DNA of 7,492 bases from Patescibacteria group bacterium (lineage in GTDB: Bacteria; Patescibacteriota; Saccharimonadia; CAILAD01; BJGX01): positions 1-7,492 of the forward strand of contig SICB01000024.1 of assembly GCA_009691555.1 (NCBI GenBank). The letters run 5' to 3'. Shown piece by piece: positions 5,032-7,492 of this stretch. The position numbers were made by a program, and so were the translations under genes. Position 1 is the stretch's first letter. Each line of letters opens with the position of its first letter. The notes below the pieces were generated by a model that did not search any database, was not told the origin of the DNA, and saw only the letters and a program-made list of their open reading frames with translations.

Positions 5032-5811
5032 TTAGCTAGTGGCACTCAGAGTGCCAAGAACTAGTATCCAGGCCAACGACGACTTGGCAATAAGGCTCAA
5101 CCAAATGTAGGCTCGCTCGCCATAGGCGTAGTCCTTCCATTTGCCAATCTTTTTGTACTGCAGCCACATATTGATAGCAAAGGTTTTAAATAGCAAAAAT
5201 GTTACCACAAAGCCTAGCTGGGCGTACCACGGAATAGAATCGGCAATGTTGTTGGTACTGGCCCAGAAATAAATGCCGCCGATGATCCACGGCACAATGC
5301 CGGCGATAATGCCGATATTAAAAGGAAACCACGAGGTTTTATCGGTTAGTTGATTATACCGCTCCATCTCTAGGCCCCAGATATTCATCAAAAAATTCAG
5401 TGTAAAAACAAACACTACGCTTGGCAGCTCAATCAGCCCACCCATCATTAGTAGCGCTGTAATCATTAGCGACGAACTTATGGAGTACTCTATCCAGCGC
5501 ATCGGATTGATACCCTTTTTGATGTTCGACTCATAGCGCCGGACGTACAATGGTGAGGCAACAAAAAAGTGAAAGAACGCCGCCACCAGCAAAAATAATG
5601 GGCCGACAATGGCTATTGGTATTCGAATTAGCGTACTGGTTGCCACCGTATATCCGCCACCTGGAGCGGCATCAAAAAATCTGGTAATAATAGGCAGCTT
5701 GAAAGCGTAATTTAAAATTATCAGCATGGCTGATGCTTGCACAAGGTGCACCGAGCCCATAATAAAATTGAATCGTTGGAGTTTTTTGCCTTTAATTGTT
5801 TTTGGTTTCAT
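5032..5811 (-). CDS. Heliorhodopsin (retinal-binding seven-TM photoreceptor)
   Basis: A seven-helix protein of 259 residues carrying heliorhodopsin hallmarks: MRWIEYSISSSLM (104-116), with R105 and W106 before E108, the expected Schiff-base counterion, and K243 in helix 7 (WLSLIAKSSLAW, 237-248), which would bind retinal, with S239 four residues before it. H22 (helix 1) and H81 (helix 2) fit the conserved histidine pair of the family. Approximate helices: 13-36, 60-85, 107-127, 131-148, 162-184, 194-217, 231-255. Heliorhodopsins are oriented with the N-terminus in the cytosol, opposite to pump rhodopsins; the positive N-terminus (KPKTIKGKK) fits. Most are not ion pumps and have a slow photocycle, and their role is debated. 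The gene is head to head with a potassium channel. The ATG at 5811 follows a -10 box by 7 nt, so the mRNA is probably leaderless. A weak hairpin (5013-5032) without a T-run follows. No retinal synthesis gene is in view. Confidence 0.95.
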   Translation of the reverse strand: MKPKTIKGKKLQRFNFIMGSVHLVQASAMLIILNYAFKLPIITRFFDAAPGGGYTVATSTLIRIPIAIVGPLFLLVAAFFHFFVASPLYVRRYESNIKKGINPMRWIEYSISSSLMITALLMMGGLIELPSVVFVFTLNFLMNIWGLEMERYNQLTDKTSWFPFNIGIIAGIVPWIIGGIYFWASTNNIADSIPWYAQLGFVVTFLLFKTFAINMWLQYKKIGKWKDYAYGERAYIWLSLIAKSSLAWILVLGTLSATS

Positions 5812-5818
5812 GATTAGG

Positions 5819-5827
5819 ATTATAGCA
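5819..5827 (-). promoter_or_regulatory. Extended -10 promoter of heliorhodopsin, leaderless
   Basis: On the minus strand TGCTATAAT ends 7 nt before the ATG at 5811, so transcription should begin at or next to the start codon. The -35 region is poor (AAAATT at 17-bp spacing), which is typical of promoters relying on an extended -10. No Shine-Dalgarno fits in the 7 nt. Confidence 0.65.
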
Positions 5828-5845
5828 TAAGAACTATATATAATT

Positions 5846-5874
5846 TTGATAAATTATCGGAAACCACTTACAAT
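5846..5874 (+). promoter_or_regulatory. Promoter of the potassium channel gene, leaderless
   Basis: TTGATA (5846-5851), 17-bp spacer, TACAAT (5869-5874), then 7 nt to the ATG at 5882. The predicted start falls on the A of the ATG or one base before. It is divergent from the heliorhodopsin promoter; the two -10 boxes are 44 bp apart. Confidence 0.7.
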
Positions 5875-5881
5875 AGAAGCT

Positions 5882-6211
5882 ATGTCCAAGCACACACCAT
5901 CTGAATCTGTCGATACAGCCCTGCATTTTAAGTGGGTGGTGCTGACGGCTTTCTCGGTAATTGCCACCGGATCAGTGTTTTACCACACCTTCATGAAGCT
6001 CAGCTGGATCGACGCTGTATATTTTTCGGTGATCACAATTACTACCGTGGGGTACGGCGATATTCACCCCAATACACCAGGCACCAAGCTATTTACGATA
6101 TTTTATGTGCTGATAGGTGTTGGTATTATTGCCGCTAGCCTAAATATCTTGGTTCGGACTGCGGCTCAGAGACGACTCGATAAAAAACAATCAAAAGATG
6201 GCACGAAGTAA
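5882..6211 (+). CDS. Two-TM potassium channel (Ion_trans_2 / KcsA-like pore)
   Basis: A 109-residue minimal K+ channel subunit that would form a tetrameric pore in the cytoplasmic membrane. TM1 is about 17-36, the pore helix about 42-53, the selectivity filter TTVGYGD is 54-60, and TM2 is about 68-92 with hinge glycines (G79, G81). A short basic tail (RRLDKKQSKDG) ends the protein. There is no RCK/TrkA-N domain, voltage sensor or cyclic-nucleotide domain, so gating is not visible. The start is taken at the ATG 5882 because a 17-bp-spaced promoter ends 7 nt before it; a TTG in frame at 5846 would lie inside the -35 box. Head to head with heliorhodopsin, 70 bp between starts, so co-regulation is plausible. 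The perfect hairpin at 6247-6272 lies downstream and is followed by ATTTTT on this strand. Confidence 0.93.
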   Translation: MSKHTPSESVDTALHFKWVVLTAFSVIATGSVFYHTFMKLSWIDAVYFSVITITTVGYGDIHPNTPGTKLFTIFYVLIGVGIIAASLNILVRTAAQRRLDKKQSKDGTK

Positions 6212-6240
6212 TAAGATCTAAACAGGCACCAAACGCCAAT

Positions 6241-6272
6241 AAAAAATCGCCCTTAATGTTACTTAAGGGCGA
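6241..6272 (-). terminator. Strong terminator between convergent genes
   Basis: A perfect 10-bp stem, TCGCCCTTAA (6247-6256) with TTAAGGGCGA (6263-6272), and a 6-nt loop. On the minus strand it is followed by TTTTTTATT, so it ends the 133-residue protein gene. On the plus strand T5 begins 7 nt beyond the stem, so it may also slow transcripts of the potassium channel gene. Confidence 0.88.
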
Positions 6273-6285
6273 AGTAGATTTTTGA

Positions 6286-6687
6286 TTAATCCAGCCTCAT
6301 ATCTAGCGGGAGCTCGATGAAGGTCGGATATGGTACGACGATATCGTCCTCAAAGAGAGGTATCAGTGCTCCCCAGGATGTCATTACGAATCTATCAGTA
6401 TCGGCCAGATACTCGATGCTTGCAAAATCGGGTGAGTTAGTCAGGTCATCGATACTTATCTCTTCTCCCCAGTAGTGGTTTTCTACGTAGGACAAGACGT
6501 GTTCGAAGCTGTGCCCTGGCTCGATTTCGAACTGGAAGATTTTGACAAAATCGAAGCCTATGGCACCGAGTTGGTGTGGCACTAGACTCGGATCAAGCCC
6601 TTCGCTAGCGCAATAAGGCACGACTGGCAAAACTAATCCAGGGTAGATATAGCGTGCCGCCTGGCTAATCATATTCGGCTCCACCAC
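6286..6687 (-). CDS. Unrecognised acidic 133-residue protein
   Basis: I do not recognise this protein. It is 133 residues, strongly acidic in the second half, and has no confident signal peptide or membrane helix. A hydrophobic stretch YPGLVLPVVPY (15-25) is broken by prolines. Aromatic and acidic segments follow: FDFVKIFQFEIEPGHSF (45-61), ENHYWGEEISIDD (69-81), and a C-terminal LIPLFEDDIVVPYPTFIELP (108-127). The start is the GTG at 6685-6687: GGAGGT (6694-6699) lies 6 nt upstream. It is a single-gene unit with a promoter at 6731-6758 and a perfect terminator 14 nt beyond the stop. This matches the organisation of the unrecognised 137-residue gene, though I see no sequence similarity between the two. 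Function unknown. Confidence 0.8.
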   Translation of the reverse strand: MVEPNMISQAARYIYPGLVLPVVPYCASEGLDPSLVPHQLGAIGFDFVKIFQFEIEPGHSFEHVLSYVENHYWGEEISIDDLTNSPDFASIEYLADTDRFVMTSWGALIPLFEDDIVVPYPTFIELPLDMRLD

Positions 6688-6693
6688 TTTGTT

Positions 6694-6699
6694 ACCTCC
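6694..6699 (-). promoter_or_regulatory. Strong RBS GGAGGT before a GTG start
   Basis: GGAGGT on the minus strand lies 6 nt before the GTG at 6685-6687 and decides between that codon and the second GTG directly after it. Confidence 0.82.
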
Positions 6700-6730
6700 A
6701 GTTTCGTCTAGGCGAACTCTGAACAGCTAT

Positions 6731-6758
6731 ATTATAGCCTAAAAAGCTCTCAAATCAA
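6731..6758 (-). promoter_or_regulatory. Promoter of the 133-residue protein gene
   Basis: On the minus strand: TTGATT (6753-6758), 16-bp spacer, TATAAT (6731-6736). The leader would be about 37 nt and contains the RBS. Confidence 0.7.
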
Positions 6759-6852
6759 TAACCACCGCACAGACACCAACAAACCAGATTATAATCTTGC
6801 CAAAGTAGCTGTTATTTATTTTCGCCTCTCTCGAATTGGTTAGGCATAGCAT
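6739..6852 (-). CDS. Doubtful small ORF with one predicted membrane segment (37 residues)
   Basis: An ATG at 6850-6852 opens a 37-codon frame on the minus strand: a polar N-terminus, then a hydrophobic stretch KIIIWFVGVCAVVIDL (19-34) that could span the membrane. It has no RBS, its start abuts the T-run of the 6853-6885 terminator, and its end overlaps the -10/-35 spacer of the next gene. A 12-bp palindrome, AGATTATAATCT, lies inside it (6786-6797). It may be chance; nothing else explains 6760-6850. Confidence 0.2.
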   Translation of the reverse strand: MLCLTNSREAKINNSYFGKIIIWFVGVCAVVIDLRAF

Positions 6853-6885
6853 AAAAAAACTAGCCCTCTGTGGGCTAGATTTTTT
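6853..6885. terminator. Bidirectional terminator
   Basis: CTAGCCC (6860-6866) pairs with GGGCTAG (6872-6878) around a 5-nt loop, flanked by A7 on the left and T6 on the right. It can act on both strands. On the minus strand it ends the exported protein gene (stop at 6914); no plus-strand gene that would use it is visible. Confidence 0.85.
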
Positions 6886-6913
6886 AAAAACCGCTATATC
6901 TAATAGCTAAAAG

Positions 6914-7306
6914 TTATTTGTGTCCACCGGCAAACATCCTAAGGTTGATGCCGTTATCAATGGCCCACTGCTTAAGTTCGGCCTTTTTGGATTTGATGGC
7001 CTGCTTGCGTTGAGGTTGTGGCAAATCCTTTAACGACATCCGGTAGCTGTGCATTTCGGCTAGCTTAGCTATGATCTGTGCTTTTTGATCGGCGGTTATT
7101 TTGCCGCTTTGCACGGCGCGGTCTAGCTTGTCGGCTACTCGCGCTTGTCGATCGCTATAGCTTGCAGCCTTGGTCTCTTCGGAGACGCCACTACGCTGAA
7201 CACTGCTAGGGCGCATATGCACAGCTGCCAATGCTGGCACAGCAGCGCCGGCCAACAGAGCTACTGTGGCGATTGAGGCGATTGTTAGTTTTGATGTATT
7301 GTTCAT
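6914..7306 (-). CDS. Small exported helical protein (DUF2680/YckD-like repeat)
   Basis: A 130-residue secreted or cell-wall protein. A signal peptide is clear: basic start MNNTSK, hydrophobic core IASIATVALLAGAAV, and an ALA cleavage site after residue 27. The mature part is mostly Lys/Gln/Ala-rich helix. Residues 59-80, with LDRAVQSGKITADQKAQI, follow the pattern of the DUF2680/YckD-like helical repeats found in exported Gram-positive proteins. A second helix KQAIKSKKAELKQWAIDNGI (105-124) follows and ends in NLRMF. No membrane anchor, LPXTG or catalytic motif is seen, and the mature protein has no cysteine. A stand-alone gene, ended by the terminator at 6853-6885. No Shine-Dalgarno lies at usable distance (AAAGG is 14 nt away). 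A TAGTAT 8 nt before the ATG suggests another near-leaderless start. Function unknown; the family link is tentative. Confidence 0.82.
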   Translation of the reverse strand: MNNTSKLTIASIATVALLAGAAVPALAAVHMRPSSVQRSGVSEETKAASYSDRQARVADKLDRAVQSGKITADQKAQIIAKLAEMHSYRMSLKDLPQPQRKQAIKSKKAELKQWAIDNGINLRMFAGGHK

Positions 7307-7379
7307 AGTTGTTTATACTACCTTTCGTTGCGAATTTTAAATGTTATACCGGTAATCATAACGCACCATAAAGCAAGGC

Positions 7380-7423
7380 TGTGACAGCCCCTCGCTAGTC
7401 GCTGGCTAGGTAGTTGTGACAGC
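7380..7423. repeat. Direct repeat TGTGACAGC, 35 bp apart
   Basis: TGTGACAGC occurs at 7380-7388 and 7415-7423 in the intergenic region upstream of the exported protein gene and of a possible plus-strand gene at the right edge. It could be paired binding sites for a regulator; chance cannot be excluded for 9 bp. Confidence 0.35.
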
Positions 7424-7475
7424 GCTATAAGAACGGCTTCAGCAAGACTTAGATAGCCATAATACCAAAAAATAT

Positions 7476-7492
7476 AGAGGTTACGATGTGAG
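7476..7492 (+). promoter_or_regulatory. Possible RBS and start of a plus-strand gene at the window edge
   Basis: AGAGG (7476-7480) lies 7 nt before a GTG at 7488-7490. The ATG at 7486-7488 is followed directly by TGA and so is not a useful start. Only about one further codon is in view, so the gene itself cannot be judged. Confidence 0.35.

Noticed and set aside
5013..5032. Terminator after heliorhodopsin
   Set aside because: Only 4-5-bp competing stems (AAGCC/GGCTT or AGCC/GGCT) and no T-run on the minus strand follow; too weak to call.
5032..5811. Proton-pumping or sensory type-1 rhodopsin
   Set aside because: The helix-3 motif RWIEYS with a Glu counterion and the family His pair fit heliorhodopsin; the DTE/DTD-type pump motif of type-1 rhodopsins is absent.
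5846..5881. Upstream TTG start giving the channel 12 more residues
   Set aside because: The TTG is part of the -35 hexamer and the extension adds no conserved sequence; the ATG at 5882 fits a leaderless start.

Overview
The window reads as a chromosomal segment of a small-genome, AT-leaning bacterium. I lean towards a candidate-phyla-radiation lineage such as Saccharibacteria, with an actinobacterial relative as the alternative. This is inference from tight spacing, a heliorhodopsin, very Lys/Ala-rich proteins and the mixture of Shine-Dalgarno-led and apparently leaderless genes; no marker gene proves it. TGA ends the sugar transferase gene, so the code is standard at that codon and Gracilibacteria/Absconditabacteria (TGA = Gly) are unlikely.

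Layout. (1) 1-2652, minus strand: a surface-polysaccharide operon read from a strong promoter at 2624-2652. It encodes a Wzz/CapA-like chain-length protein with an unusual ~290-residue Lys/Ala-rich cytosolic tail, then a PglC-type phosphoglycosyl transferase that also carries a Lys/Ala tail, then a GT2 glycosyltransferase running off the left edge. Together they would attach the first sugar-phosphate to the lipid carrier, extend it, and control polymer length. (2) 2719-3122, plus strand: a conserved PH-like small protein with its own promoter and RBS, followed by a consensus promoter and a short T-tailed hairpin that could be a ~60-nt small RNA (3175-3233). (3) 3256-3903, minus strand: a NYN-domain (PIN-like) nuclease. 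(4) 3904-4222: a gene-poor stretch with two minus-strand terminators and a broken or very short reading frame between them. (5) 4223-4908, minus strand: an unrecognised 137-residue protein with a textbook promoter, and a 56-residue charged protein upstream of it.

(6) 5032-6211: the most interesting part. A heliorhodopsin (minus) and a two-TM potassium channel (plus) lie head to head with 70 bp between their start codons. Each has a -10 box exactly 7 nt before its ATG, so both mRNAs look leaderless. (7) 6286-6687, minus strand: an unrecognised acidic 133-residue protein with promoter, RBS and a perfect terminator. (8) 6914-7306, minus strand: a small exported helical protein. The right edge (7476-7492) may hold the RBS and start of a plus-strand gene.

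No tRNA, rRNA, CRISPR array, insertion sequence or phage structural gene was seen. The candidates for undescribed biology are the heliorhodopsin/K+ channel pair, the histone-H1-like tails on two consecutive polysaccharide-assembly membrane proteins, and the small RNA candidate.
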